Below are positions 42,609 through 50,999 of a stretch of 64,000 nt of DNA, piece by piece. This stretch comes from WHSW01 sp963777775 (lineage in GTDB: Bacteria; Actinomycetota; Thermoleophilia; Solirubrobacterales; 70-9), in contig CAVZRL010000003.1 in NCBI GenBank assembly GCA_963777775.1, positions 1 to 64,000 of the forward strand, written 5' to 3'. The notes beneath the pieces are model-generated. The model was not told the origin of the DNA, ran no database searches, and worked only from the letters and a program-made list of their open reading frames with translations. The position numbers and the translations under genes were made by a program. How positions within the stretch are numbered: the stretch's first letter is position 1; each line of letters begins with the position of its first letter.

Positions 42609-43927
42609 GCGCACGCTCCGCAGAGCGGTCCTGGCGCGGCCGCGAGCTTCACTTCATCGCCATCGGGGGCGCCGGGATGAGCGGGCTGGCGGCGGTCTGC
42701 GCCCAGCTCGGCGCCCGGGTCACCGGCTCCGACCGCGCCGAGGGCTCGTACCTGCGCCGGCTTCGCGATCTCGGCCTCGAGCCGCGGGTCGGCCACGACG
42801 CCGAGCTGGTGCCGCCCGGCGCCGAGGTCGTCGTCTCGACCGCGATCGCCGACGACAACCCCGAGCTCGTCCGCGCCCGCGAGCGCGGCCAGCGGGTCGT
42901 CCACCGCGGCGAGCTGCTCGCCGAGCTGTGCGGGCTTCGACGTCTGATCGCCGTCGCGGGCACGCACGGCAAGACGACCACCGCCGGAATGCTCGCGCAC
43001 GCGCTGCGAGGGCTGGGTGCGGACCCGTGCTTTCTGCTCGGCGGCGAGCTGCCGGGCGCTGGGCCCCGGGGGGAGCCGGCCAACGCCGGCTGGGGGGAGG
43101 GCGAGTGGATCGTCGCCGAGGCCGACGAGTCGGATCGCAGCTTCCTCGCCCTGCGTCCCGAGATCGCGGTGGTGACCAACGTCGAGCTCGACCACCATTC
43201 CGATTGGAGCTCGCTCGCCGAGCTGCGCGAGGCGTTCGCCCGCTTCACGGCACAGGCGCCGGCCGCGGCGGTTGCCGAAGGATCCGAGTTGGAGATGCTC
43301 GGAGGCAGCGAGCGGACCCTGCGCTTCGATTCCGAGCGCCCGGGACCGAGCCTCGACCTGCGGGTCCCCGGCGCTCACAACGTGCTCGACGCCCGTGCGG
43401 CGCTGGCGGCTCTCGAGATCGCCGGCTGTGAGCTCGATCGAGCCGCGGCGGCGCTCGCCTCGTTCCCCGGCATGCTGCGCCGCCAGCAGCGGCGCGGTGC
43501 GCGCTCGGGCGCCGAGATCTACGACGACTACGCCCACCATCCGACCGAGGTCGCGGCGACCCTGGCGGCGCTGCGCGAGCTCGGGCCACGGCGCCTGATC
43601 GCCGTCTTCCAGCCCCATCTCTACTCGCGCACCAAGGCGCTCGCCGAGCGCTTCGGGGCCGCCCTCGCGGTTGCCGACGAGGTCGGTGTGCTCGACGTCT
43701 ACGCCGCCCGCGAGCAGCCGCTCGGCGAGCTGGCGGGGGTCAGCGGCCTCGACGTCGCCCGGGCGACGGCGGACCGCGCCCGTGGGCGGCCGGTCTGGTG
43801 GCTGCGCGACGCCGAGACCGCCCGCAGGGCGCTCGCGGACCGGCTCGGTCCCGGCGACCTGCTGGTCACGATCGGGGCCGGGGACATCCATGCGCTTGCC
43901 GAGGCGCTGATCGAGGAGCCGGCGTGA
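42605..43927 (+). CDS. murC: UDP-MurNAc L-Ala ligase
   Basis: The 440-residue protein has the N-terminal UDP-binding FIAIGGAGMSGLAAVC near residues 17-32, the ATP loop VAGTHGKTTTAGML near residues 117-130 and EADESDRSFL near 172-181. DDYAHHPTEVAATL near residues 306-319 follows. This is the first amino-acid addition to UDP-MurNAc. It starts at GTG overlapping murG, and its stop overlaps murB. Confidence 0.95.
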   Translation: MSARSAERSWRGRELHFIAIGGAGMSGLAAVCAQLGARVTGSDRAEGSYLRRLRDLGLEPRVGHDAELVPPGAEVVVSTAIADDNPELVRARERGQRVVHRGELLAELCGLRRLIAVAGTHGKTTTAGMLAHALRGLGADPCFLLGGELPGAGPRGEPANAGWGEGEWIVAEADESDRSFLALRPEIAVVTNVELDHHSDWSSLAELREAFARFTAQAPAAAVAEGSELEMLGGSERTLRFDSERPGPSLDLRVPGAHNVLDARAALAALEIAGCELDRAAAALASFPGMLRRQQRRGARSGAEIYDDYAHHPTEVAATLAALRELGPRRLIAVFQPHLYSRTKALAERFGAALAVADEVGVLDVYAAREQPLGELAGVSGLDVARATADRARGRPVWWLRDAETARRALADRLGPGDLLVTIGAGDIHALAEALIEEPA

Positions 43928-44835
43928 CGCTGCCCGCTGGAGTCGAGCGCGACTACCCGCTCGCTCGCCTGACCACGATCCGGGCCGGCGGGGCGGCCGA
44001 GTTCTTCGCCCGCCCCGCTTCGGAGGCACAGCTCGTCGAGCTGCTCGCCTGGGCCGCGTCGGCGGAGGTCGAGGTCGAGGTCGTCGGTTCGGGCTCGAAC
44101 CTGCTGGTCGCCGACGCGGGCGTGCGCGGCCTGGTCATGAAGCTGACGGGCGAGCTTGCCGCGATCGACCGCCAGGGAACGAGGCTTGAGTGCGGCGGCG
44201 GGGCTCGGCTTCCCTCCGCCGCGGCGAAGGCGGCGGGATGGGGGCTGGCCGGGCTCGAGTTCGGGATCAACATCCCGGGCACGGTCGGCGGCGCGGTGCG
44301 GATGAACGCGAACGCCTACGGGGGAGAGCTCGGCGCGGTGCTCGAGTGGGTGGCGATCTGCACCGCGGCCGGTGCTGCGCGCCGCGAGCCGGGCGAGCTC
44401 GGGTTCGCCTATCGCCGCTCGGCCCTGCGCCCGGGCGAGGTGGTCTCGCGCGCAGCCTTCTCGCTCCACGAGGCCGAGCCGGCAGCCGTCAAGGCGGTGC
44501 TCGCCGAGATGCGCGGCAAGCGCCGCGAGGCCCAGCCCTCGGGGATCAAGACGTTCGGCTCGACCTTCAAGAACCCCGACGACCCTCGGGCCGAGGGGCG
44601 GAGCGCCGGCCAGCTGCTCGACGCGGCAGGTTGCCGGGGGCTGGCGGTCGGTGGTGCTCGGCTCGCGCTCAAGCACGCCAACTTCGTCGAGAACACCGGC
44701 TCGGCGAGCACCGCCGAGGTGCTCGCCGTGATGGCCGAGAGCCGGCGTCGCGTGCACGAGCGGTTCGGGATCGAGCTCGAGCCCGAGGTCCAGGTCCTTG
44801 GCGAGGTCGAGTGGCCGCAGGGCTGGGAGCTCTGA
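43924..44835 (+). CDS. murB: UDP-N-acetylenolpyruvoylglucosamine reductase
   Basis: The 303-residue flavoprotein has the FAD site VVGSGSNLLVAD near residues 55-66 and GLEFGINIPGTVGGAVRMNA near 111-130. The catalytic serine is in TFGSTFKNP near 211-219. A C-terminal Glu lies within the expected ELEPEVQVLGEVEWP. It makes UDP-MurNAc in the cytoplasm. It starts at GTG in GTGA with murC. Loop content fits the type IIa form lacking the extra Tyr loop. Confidence 0.94.
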   Translation: MTLPAGVERDYPLARLTTIRAGGAAEFFARPASEAQLVELLAWAASAEVEVEVVGSGSNLLVADAGVRGLVMKLTGELAAIDRQGTRLECGGGARLPSAAAKAAGWGLAGLEFGINIPGTVGGAVRMNANAYGGELGAVLEWVAICTAAGAARREPGELGFAYRRSALRPGEVVSRAAFSLHEAEPAAVKAVLAEMRGKRREAQPSGIKTFGSTFKNPDDPRAEGRSAGQLLDAAGCRGLAVGGARLALKHANFVENTGSASTAEVLAVMAESRRRVHERFGIELEPEVQVLGEVEWPQGWEL

Positions 44836-44852
44836 CGGCGAAACCAACCGCG

Positions 44853-45803
44853 ATGGGCAAGTCGCGCGCCTCGACCGCCGCGGGCCGCAGCCGCTCGAAG
44901 CAAAAGGCGGCACGCTCGGGGCAGCGCGGAAACACGAAGCGCTCCGCGGGCGCGAGCACGTCGACAACGCGACGCAGCAAGCAGAAGCCGAAGCGGGGGT
45001 CAGCGCGCCGGCCTCCGCATCGCTCGGGCCGCACCGCCTTGCGGCCCCCACCGCGGAGACGCCGCTCGCATCGGCGGGCGGCGACCGGATCGCGACGGGC
45101 GCTTCGCTGGCGCTACCGGTTCGCGCTCGCGATCGTCGCCCTCGCGGCGCTCGGCGCCGGGTACCTGTTCTGGCTGCGCGACTCGTCGCTGGTCGCCGTC
45201 AACGACGTCGAGGTCGTCGGCGTGGTCGGCCCCGAGCGCGAGCAGGTGGTCGCCGAGCTGACCCGGATCGGCGAGCAGATGACGACCCTGCACGCCGACC
45301 GCGAGCGAATCGAGCGGGCGGCGGCGCGGTTCCCGACCGTCGACTCGGTCAGCGTCGATCCCAACTTCCCGCACGGGCTGCGGATCGAGATCAACGAGCG
45401 GCCGCCGCGCCTGCTCGCCAGCGCCGATGGAGAGCAGGTGCCGATCGCCGCCGACGGGACCGTGCTGGCCGGGGTCTCGGCCCCGGAGGAGGGCCTGCCG
45501 GTGCTCGAGCTCGAGCAGATCCCCGCCGCCGGCTCGCTGACCGGGGAGGCGCTCGAGCAAGCGCTGGTCCTGGGCGCCGCGCCGACCCCGCTGCGGCCGC
45601 TGATCGAGGAGGTCAAGCTGGGCGATGACTACGGGGTCGAGCTGATCCTGCGGGGCGGGATCTCGATCCGGTTCGGGACCGGCAAGCGGGTGGAGCAGAA
45701 GTGGAGCGCGGTTGCCGCCGTGCTCGCCGACCCGAAGCTGACCGCGGCCGGATATGTCGACGTACGGGTTCCCGAGCGCCCGGCGGTCGGCGGGGCGGCG
45801 TAG
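44853..45803 (+). CDS. ftsQ: division protein FtsQ
   Basis: The 316-residue bitopic protein has a long, very basic cytoplasmic N-terminus (1-88, rich in Arg, Ser and Lys). One helix (about 89-107) and a POTRA domain (VNDVEVVGVVGPEREQVV onward, about 116-185) follow. The FtsQ/DivIB domain comes next, with VDSVSVDPNFPHGLRIEINE, then a closing beta segment. It connects early and late division proteins. The ATG at 44853 is the first plausible start after murB; the upstream frame is an antisense-like shadow of murB. Confidence 0.9.
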   Translation: MGKSRASTAAGRSRSKQKAARSGQRGNTKRSAGASTSTTRRSKQKPKRGSARRPPHRSGRTALRPPPRRRRSHRRAATGSRRALRWRYRFALAIVALAALGAGYLFWLRDSSLVAVNDVEVVGVVGPEREQVVAELTRIGEQMTTLHADRERIERAAARFPTVDSVSVDPNFPHGLRIEINERPPRLLASADGEQVPIAADGTVLAGVSAPEEGLPVLELEQIPAAGSLTGEALEQALVLGAAPTPLRPLIEEVKLGDDYGVELILRGGISIRFGTGKRVEQKWSAVAAVLADPKLTAAGYVDVRVPERPAVGGAA

Positions 45804-45819
45804 CCTGCGTCTGGGACTG

Positions 45820-45882
45820 ACTCTCGACCTTGGATTGAGGGTTTAAGGGCCGCGACTCAACCCTCAACCAGGAGTCGAGAGT
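45820..45882. other. two-part inverted repeat between ftsQ and ftsZ
   Basis: Outer 9-base arms (actctcgac 45820-45828, gtcgagagt 45874-45882) enclose an inner perfect 9-bp stem (ttgagggtt 45835-45843, aaccctcaa 45859-45867). It lies 17 bases after the ftsQ stop and about 40 bases above the ftsZ promoters. It may end the murein transcript or act as an operator. Confidence 0.5.
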
Positions 45883-45923
45883 GGCCGGGGTGCAGGATTC
45901 CGTGCCGAGACCGTCCGCCCCAA

Positions 45924-45952
45924 TTGACACCGAAGGCACAATGCCCTACGGT
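45924..45952 (+). promoter_or_regulatory. ftsZ promoter P1 (consensus)
   Basis: TTGACA (45924-45929), a 17-base spacer and TACGGT (45947-45952) make a near-consensus housekeeping promoter. It is about 100 bases upstream of ftsZ. Confidence 0.7.
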
Positions 45953-45956
45953 CGCG

Positions 45957-45985
45957 TTGACGTCTAGGCTGGGAGAAGCTAGAAC
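45957..45985 (+). promoter_or_regulatory. ftsZ promoter P2
   Basis: TTGACG (45957-45962), a 17-base spacer and TAGAAC (45980-45985) follow P1 by 33 bases. Together they suggest tandem start points, giving ftsZ its own strong expression apart from the cluster. Confidence 0.6.
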
Positions 45986-46051
45986 ACTCAAGGTTCGCTT
46001 CAACCTCGGACGGAAACCGAACGGGTCAACGTTTAGGAGCAGCTGGGAGAA

Positions 46052-47137
46052 ATGGTCGAGTCGTCCTACCTCGCGGTGATCAAGGTGGTCGGGGCCGGCG
46101 GTGGCGGCACCAACGCCGTCAGCCGCATGGTCGACGCCGGGCTCAAGGGCGTCGAGTTCATCGCCGTCAACACCGACGTGCAGGCGCTTCAGGCATGCGA
46201 AGCCGACATCAAGCTCGCCGTCGGCCACAACCTGACCAAGGGCCTCGGCGCGGGGGCGAACCCCGACGTCGGTGCCGGCGCCGCTGCCGAGTCCCGAGAC
46301 GACATCAAGGAGGCGCTCAAGGGCGCCGACATGGTCTTCGTCACCGCCGGGGAGGGCGGGGGGACCGGCACCGGTGCGGCGCCGGTGATCGCCGAGATCG
46401 CCAAGGAGGAGATCGGCGCGCTGACCGTCGGCGTGGTCACCAAGCCGTTCGAGTTCGAGGGCAACCGGCGCATGCAGCAGGCGCTCGACGGGATCGACAA
46501 GCTGCGCGCGAAGGTCGACACCCTGATCATCGTCCCGAACCAGAAGCTGCTCGAGGTCGTCGAGCGCCGGACCTCCGTCCAGGAGGCGTTCCGGATGGCC
46601 GACGACATCCTGCGCCAGGGCGTGCAGGGGATCACCGACCTGATCACGACCCCGGGCCAGATCAACCTCGACTTCGCCGACGTGCGGACGGTGATGTCGG
46701 ATGCAGGCTCGGCGATGATGGGCATCGGCACCTCCTCGGGCGAGAACCGCGCTCAGGAGGCGGCCAAGATGGCGATCAACTCGCCGCTGATGGAGGAGTC
46801 GATCGAGGGCGCGACCGGGATGCTGCTCAACTTCACCGGCTCCGAGGATCTGAACCTGTTCGAGGTCAACGAGGCCGCCGACATCATCGTCTCGACCGCC
46901 GACAAGGGGGCCAACATCATCTTCGGCACGGTGATCGACCCGACCCTGGGCGACGAGGTCCGGGTGACCGTGATCGCGACCGGCTTCGAGGGCTTCGAGA
47001 CCCTCGCTCGGAGCCCGATCCCGGTCCGCGAGCGCGCTCGTCGGCGCCAGGTCGAGGCGCTCGGCGATCGCGAGCGGCGCGAGCTCACCGTCTCCGACGA
47101 CGAGATCGACGTGCCGCCCTTCCTGCGCGGGGGCTGA
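46052..47137 (+). CDS. ftsZ: cell division GTPase FtsZ
   Basis: In this 361-residue tubulin homologue the nucleotide region starts IKVVGAGGGGTNAVSRM (about 9-25), and the tubulin signature GGGTGTGAAP is near residues 105-114. The T7 loop is NLDFADVRTVM near 207-217. The short linker ends in the conserved tail DDEIDVPPFLRGG that binds partners such as SepF. A purine-rich ribosome site (gggagaa) lies just before the ATG. No ftsA or sepF accompanies it here. Confidence 0.97.
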   Translation: MVESSYLAVIKVVGAGGGGTNAVSRMVDAGLKGVEFIAVNTDVQALQACEADIKLAVGHNLTKGLGAGANPDVGAGAAAESRDDIKEALKGADMVFVTAGEGGGTGTGAAPVIAEIAKEEIGALTVGVVTKPFEFEGNRRMQQALDGIDKLRAKVDTLIIVPNQKLLEVVERRTSVQEAFRMADDILRQGVQGITDLITTPGQINLDFADVRTVMSDAGSAMMGIGTSSGENRAQEAAKMAINSPLMEESIEGATGMLLNFTGSEDLNLFEVNEAADIIVSTADKGANIIFGTVIDPTLGDEVRVTVIATGFEGFETLARSPIPVRERARRRQVEALGDRERRELTVSDDEIDVPPFLRGG

Positions 47138-47175
47138 ACGCAACTTCGCCGCGGGCTCGCGGTTTGCTAAGGCTG

Positions 47176-47898
47176 ATGGAGCGGCCACGCACCTACCGAC
47201 CCTCGCCGGCGCTGATCGTGGCGCTCGTCGCCCTGGTTGCCGCGATGTCGGGAGCCGCTACCGCGCTGCCGGGCAAGAGCACGGTCGGCTCGGCCGACCT
47301 GAAGCGAAACGCGGTCCGATCGAAGCACATCCAGGGCAAGGCCGTGCACGGATCCGACGTCGAGAACGACGCGCTGAAGGGCAAGCAGGTGTTCGAGGAG
47401 AAGCTCGGGGCGGTGCCCGAGGCCGAGAGCGTGCAGAGCGTGCGCCCGTTCGGCGACTCCTTCGAGCGCGCCGCGGCGTCCGATGGGCCCGACGCCGCCA
47501 GCGCCCGGGCGAGCGCTCCGAAACTGCCGCTGGCGAGCGCGGGCCAGCTCACCGTCTATGCGAAGTGCTTCCACAGCACCGACGACGACACCGTCTTCGC
47601 CCGGGTCTACATCGAGACCAGTGCCGACGGCGCCGTGTTCGAGGGCGGGACCGATCAACTCGAAGGCAGCGGCGGCTTCCTCGACGTGGCGACCCCCGAG
47701 AGCGACCGCGAGCTGCTTGCGACCACCACCACCGCCGACGCCTCCGTGCTCGACATCGGGCGCTGGTACGCGATGGCGCCCGACGGCACCGGTGTCGGCG
47801 GCACGGTCGCGGCCGCCGCGAAGAACGGCACCGTCGACGGCGACGGGGTCTTCGGCGACGGCAGCGTCTGCCTGTTCGGCGGCGAGGCGGTCGGCTGA
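47176..47898 (+). CDS. secreted protein with PSPAL signal segment, family member 1
   Basis: The 240-residue protein starts with basic residues and a hydrophobic segment RPSPALIVALVALVAAMSGA (about 8-27), which is an export signal or anchor. A pentapeptide-like stretch follows (STVGSADLKRNAVRSKHIQG). Next comes a beta-rich domain with a Cys in TVYAKCFHST and one near the end (GSVCLFGGEAVG), possibly a disulfide. The N-terminal design matches the two paralogues at 49141 and 50006. I know no function; surface location is inferred. It is 38 bases after ftsZ. Confidence 0.75.
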   Translation: MERPRTYRPSPALIVALVALVAAMSGAATALPGKSTVGSADLKRNAVRSKHIQGKAVHGSDVENDALKGKQVFEEKLGAVPEAESVQSVRPFGDSFERAAASDGPDAASARASAPKLPLASAGQLTVYAKCFHSTDDDTVFARVYIETSADGAVFEGGTDQLEGSGGFLDVATPESDRELLATTTTADASVLDIGRWYAMAPDGTGVGGTVAAAAKNGTVDGDGVFGDGSVCLFGGEAVG

Positions 47899-47906
47899 GC
47901 GGCAGC

Positions 47907-47912
47907 TAGCCT
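47907..47912 (+). promoter_or_regulatory. -10 box of gcvT, leaderless spacing
   Basis: TAGCCT ends seven bases before the gcvT GTG. The same box at the same distance occurs before gcvPA (51416-51421). Confidence 0.55.
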
Positions 47913-47919
47913 CCGCGGC

Positions 47920-49020
47920 GTGGACGCCACCGCGGCGCTCAGGCGAACGCCCCTTCATCAGGCGCACGTCGAGGCGGGCGCCCGCCTGGTCGAGTTCGCG
48001 GGCTGGGAGATGCCGGTCCAGTACACGGGGGTGCGCGACGAACATCTCGCTGTGCGCTCGGGGTGCGGGGTCTTCGACGTCTCCCACATGGGCGAGATCG
48101 AGACCGCCGGGCCCGGCGCCGGCGAGCTGCTCCAGCGGCTGCTCTCCAACGACCTCGCCGGGCTCGAGGTGGGCGGGGCGCAGTACTCGCTGCTCTGCCG
48201 CGAGGACGGCGGGGTGCTCGACGACCTGTTCACCTACCGGCTCGGTCCCGAGCGATACCTGACCGTCACCAACGCCGCCAACCACGAGCGGGACCTGGCC
48301 TGGTTTCGTGAGCACGCCGGCGGCTTCGACGCCGAGGTGACCGACCGGCTCGCCGACTACGCGATGCTCGCCGTCCAGGGGCCGCGGGCGCGCGCGATCG
48401 TCGCCGGCCTGTTCGCGGGCGAGCTGCCGGCGCGGATGCGCGCCGCGACCGTGCCGGGACGGGACTGGGCGAAGGGCACCGAGGCGCTCGTCTGCGGGAC
48501 CGGCTACACCGGCGAGGAGGGGGTCGAGATCCTCGTCGAGCCCGGGCGCGCCGCAGCGCTGTGGGACGGGTTGCTGGAAGCGGGCGCCGTCCCCGCCGGG
48601 CTCGCGGCTCGCGACACCCTGCGGCTCGAGGCCTGCTTCTGCCTCTACGGCAACGAGCTTGCGACCGACCGCAACCCGATCGAGGCCGGGCTCGGCTGGG
48701 CGTGCGCCGAGCGGACCGGCTTCATCGGCTCGGACGCCGTCGCGGCCGCGCGGGCCGACGGCACCGCCGAGCGGCTCGCCGCGTTCGCGCTCACCGAGCG
48801 CGGGATCCCGCGCCAGGGTAACCCGGTGCTGGCCGCCGGCGAGCCGGCGGGCGAAGTGACCAGCGGCACCTTCTCGCCCTCGCTCGAGCGCGGGATCGGG
48901 ATGGCCTACCTGCGCGCCGAGCTCGCCGAGCCCGGTACCGAGGTCGAGATCGACGTGCGTGGAAGGCGGCGCGCGGGCCGGATCGAGCGGCGCCCGCTGC
49001 TCGATCTGACCGACAGCTGA
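47920..49020 (+). CDS. gcvT: aminomethyltransferase (glycine cleavage T protein)
   Basis: The 366-residue protein has the N-terminal folate-domain motif LVEFAGWEMPVQYTGVRDEH near residues 22-41. GVFDVSHMGEIE is near 48-59, and RDTLRLEACFCLYGNEL is near residues 228-244. It transfers the methylene group of glycine to tetrahydrofolate. The other subunits gcvH, gcvPA and gcvPB lie 2 kb downstream on the same strand, separated by two secreted-protein genes. The start is GTG, probably leaderless. Confidence 0.95.
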   Translation: MDATAALRRTPLHQAHVEAGARLVEFAGWEMPVQYTGVRDEHLAVRSGCGVFDVSHMGEIETAGPGAGELLQRLLSNDLAGLEVGGAQYSLLCREDGGVLDDLFTYRLGPERYLTVTNAANHERDLAWFREHAGGFDAEVTDRLADYAMLAVQGPRARAIVAGLFAGELPARMRAATVPGRDWAKGTEALVCGTGYTGEEGVEILVEPGRAAALWDGLLEAGAVPAGLAARDTLRLEACFCLYGNELATDRNPIEAGLGWACAERTGFIGSDAVAAARADGTAERLAAFALTERGIPRQGNPVLAAGEPAGEVTSGTFSPSLERGIGMAYLRAELAEPGTEVEIDVRGRRRAGRIERRPLLDLTDS

Positions 49021-49073
49021 CGCCGAGGCGTCGCCCGCATGCGCCGCGGATTCCCGCAATTTCCGTGGTTTAC

Positions 49074-49102
49074 TTGACAGCCCGCCCTCAGTCGGAGAGG
49101 GT
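49074..49102 (+). promoter_or_regulatory. promoter of the 49141 gene
   Basis: TTGACA (49074-49079), 17 bases and GAGGGT (49097-49102). The identical pair with the same spacing stands before the 50006 gene. A strong ribosome site (ggagggg) lies 7 bases before the ATG. Confidence 0.55.
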
Positions 49103-49140
49103 GCTCGCACCCACTACTGAGTCGAACGGAGGGGTATCGG

Positions 49141-49812
49141 ATGAAGTTGTCCAAGGTATCGCGCCCGTCGCCCGCCCTGGTGCTGGCGGCGCTGGCGCTG
49201 GTATTCGCGATGGTCGGCACCGCAATTGCCGGCCCGGACGCGATCAGCAACAAGATCACCAAGCCGAAGGTGAAGAAGATCTCGAAGAAGCAGGCCAACA
49301 AGGTGCTCGATCAGCGCGAGTCGAGCCTGGACGTCAACAGCGCGGCCACGCTGGACGGCTTTACCGCCGAGGACCTGGTTCGTTCTGCCTTCGCGCAGGA
49401 CGACGACAACGCACGAGTTGGTCCGATCGGGCCTGGGCCGATCCTGACGACGACGATTGACGCACCGTCCAACGGTTACCTGCTGATCAACGCGGGCTCC
49501 GACGTCTTCGGCGATCCGTCCTTCGGGACCTGCGCGATCTCCGTCGACGGCAGCGACATATTTTCGTCGTTCCGCACCTGGGAGCTCGGGGTCGAAAACG
49601 AGGAGGAGGACTGCACCACCGAGACGACCGTCCCGGTCTCAGCGGGGACTCGCACCGTGGTCTTTGAGGACGTGGACGGCATCCCTGTTGATGTTCAGTA
49701 CGACGAGGCGGAGCTGCAGGTCCTGTTCGTGCCGTTCGGAGCCACCGGAGCCCAGCCCACCCGCGGGGCGAGCGCGGACGGTGGGGACGGTGACACGGGC
49801 ACAGGCAACTGA
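49141..49812 (+). CDS. secreted protein with PSPAL signal segment, family member 2
   Basis: The 223-residue protein has signal segment SRPSPALVLAALALVFAMVG (about 7-26) and AGPDAISNKITKPKVKKIS, a Lys-rich repeat-like linker. A beta-sandwich-like domain of about 130 residues follows, with two Cys (FGTCAIS, EEDCTTE) that could pair. It ends in a Gly/Asp/Thr-rich tail. The first 162 bases match the gene at 50006 with six differences by my count, whereas the downstream parts differ. The function is unknown. Confidence 0.75.
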   Translation: MKLSKVSRPSPALVLAALALVFAMVGTAIAGPDAISNKITKPKVKKISKKQANKVLDQRESSLDVNSAATLDGFTAEDLVRSAFAQDDDNARVGPIGPGPILTTTIDAPSNGYLLINAGSDVFGDPSFGTCAISVDGSDIFSSFRTWELGVENEEEDCTTETTVPVSAGTRTVVFEDVDGIPVDVQYDEAELQVLFVPFGATGAQPTRGASADGGDGDTGTGN

Positions 49813-49834
49813 GCCGGCCTGATAGCGATTGACA

Positions 49835-49868
49835 ACCGGAGTGCGGGGGCGGGCCCCCGCACTCCGGT
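49835..49868 (+). terminator. strong hairpin terminator
   Basis: Perfect 15-bp stem (accggagtgcggggg with its complement) and a four-base loop, 23 bases after the stop of the 49141 gene. No T-run follows. Confidence 0.7.
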
Positions 49869-49933
49869 CGACGCTGCCGGCGCTGAGGCGGCAGTCCAGG
49901 CCCGCCTGATCCGGAATTTCCATTTCGTTGCGC

Positions 49934-49962
49934 TTGACAGCCGTGTGTCCACCCGAGAGGGT
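49934..49962 (+). promoter_or_regulatory. promoter of the 50006 gene
   Basis: TTGACA (49934-49939), 17 bases, GAGGGT (49957-49962), the same as at 49074. The copy shows that the promoter was duplicated with the gene start. Confidence 0.55.
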
Positions 49963-50005
49963 GGCCTGACCCAGCCCACCTACCCCATGATCGGAGGGGA
50001 ATCGG

Positions 50006-50539
50006 ATGAAGTTGTCCAAGGCATCGCGCCCGTCGCCCGCCCTGGTGCTGGCCGCGCTGGCGCTGGTATTCGCGATGGTCGGCACCGCAATTGCCGGCCC
50101 GGACGCGATCAGCAACAAGATCACCAAGTCGAAGGTGAAGAACATCTCCAAGAAGCAGGCGAACAAGGCGATCGACAAGGCCGCCCCGGGTCTCTCGGTC
50201 GCGGCGGCGGCGGAGGCCGAGGCGGCGGACGTGGTCGGCCTGTACGCGCACGTTGGTCCCACCGGGACCGTCACCGACGCGCTCTCCAGCGGGATCACCT
50301 CTGCCAACGTCAGCCATCCCGAGCCCGGGGTCTACTGTTTCTCAGGTCTCGACCGGACGTTGCACACGATCGACGGCACAGTTGACTCCGCCGACGGTCC
50401 CGGCGTCGTTGAGGCGAGCGTCGTCCCGGCGGGGTTCGTCGCCTGCCCACCGACAGCCCAAGCCGAGCTGGTCACGTTCACGCCCGACACGATCGAGTTC
50501 ACCGACTACGGCGGGGGTTTCTACGTTCGGATCTACTAG
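50006..50539 (+). CDS. secreted protein with PSPAL signal segment, family member 3
   Basis: The 177-residue protein has the same signal and linker as the gene at 49141 (AGPDAISNKITKSKVKNISK). Its outer domain is different: TVTDALSSGITSANVSHPEP, then VYCFSGLDRTLH and a second Cys in GFVACPPTAQAEL. The C-terminus ends FYVRIY, like exported beta domains of this type. The duplication kept promoter, ribosome site and signal while the exposed domain changed. The function is unknown. Confidence 0.75.
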   Translation: MKLSKASRPSPALVLAALALVFAMVGTAIAGPDAISNKITKSKVKNISKKQANKAIDKAAPGLSVAAAAEAEAADVVGLYAHVGPTGTVTDALSSGITSANVSHPEPGVYCFSGLDRTLHTIDGTVDSADGPGVVEASVVPAGFVACPPTAQAELVTFTPDTIEFTDYGGGFYVRIY

Positions 50540-50559
50540 ATCGACGAGGCGGCAAGCAG

Positions 50560-50594
50560 CACGAACGCGGCGGCGGGTAGCCGCCGCGTTCGTG
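50560..50594 (+). terminator. hairpin after the 50006 gene
   Basis: Perfect 15-bp stem (cacgaacgcggcggc with its complement) with loop gggta, 20 bases after the stop. The right arm also overlaps the possible lipoprotein start at 50592. Confidence 0.65.
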
Positions 50595-50963
50595 TCGGTC
50601 GTTGTGCTGGCCGGTTGCGGTGGCGATTCGGCCTCGACGCCGGAGAGCGCGACGACCAGTCAGGCGGCGGGCAGTGGCGGCCGCGATGCCGAGCGGGGAA
50701 GTGATCCACCGAGCGAGCCCGTTCCGTCGCAGGCGACGACCGACCCGGCGACTGTCCCGGCTGCGGTGGTCGGGCAAGGTCAGGCCCGCGAGACCGGTGA
50801 GACCGATCGTGAGGCCCGCGGCGGCCCGAGTGATCAGCAGGCGGGTTCGAACGACCGCAGTTGGGGCGGGTCCGGGTCGGAGGGTCCGCTGTCGAGTGGT
50901 GGCGGGAGCCAGGCACCATGGCCCGCGCGGGAGCCCGGCGGCGGGACGTCGGCCTGGCCTTAG
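50592..50963 (+). CDS. possible small lipoprotein, disordered
   Basis: The frame from GTG 50592 gives 123 residues beginning with a lipobox-like VVVLAGCGGD. A Gly/Ser/Thr/Pro/Glu-rich chain without obvious fold follows. In the same frame upstream the sequence reads RTRRRVAAAFVSVVVLAGC, a textbook lipoprotein signal, but that part has no start codon and lies in the terminator stem. It could be a real gene with a non-standard start or a decayed one. The rest of 50540-50999 holds only this frame and the gcvH promoter. Confidence 0.35.
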   Translation: MSVVVLAGCGGDSASTPESATTSQAAGSGGRDAERGSDPPSEPVPSQATTDPATVPAAVVGQGQARETGETDREARGGPSDQQAGSNDRSWGGSGSEGPLSSGGGSQAPWPAREPGGGTSAWP

Positions 50964-50986
50964 CCGGCTCCACCAGTCCCTTGCTG

Positions 50987-50992
50987 TAGAAA
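50987..50992 (+). promoter_or_regulatory. -10 box of gcvH, leaderless spacing
   Basis: TAGAAA ends seven bases before the gcvH ATG; no ribosome site is present. Confidence 0.4.
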
Positions 50993-50999
50993 CTCGCTG

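Noticed and set aside
44190..44852. Upstream extension of ftsQ into murB
   Set aside because: It is in another frame of murB and consists of Arg/Gly/Ala-rich sequence; FtsQ-like features start at ATG 44853.
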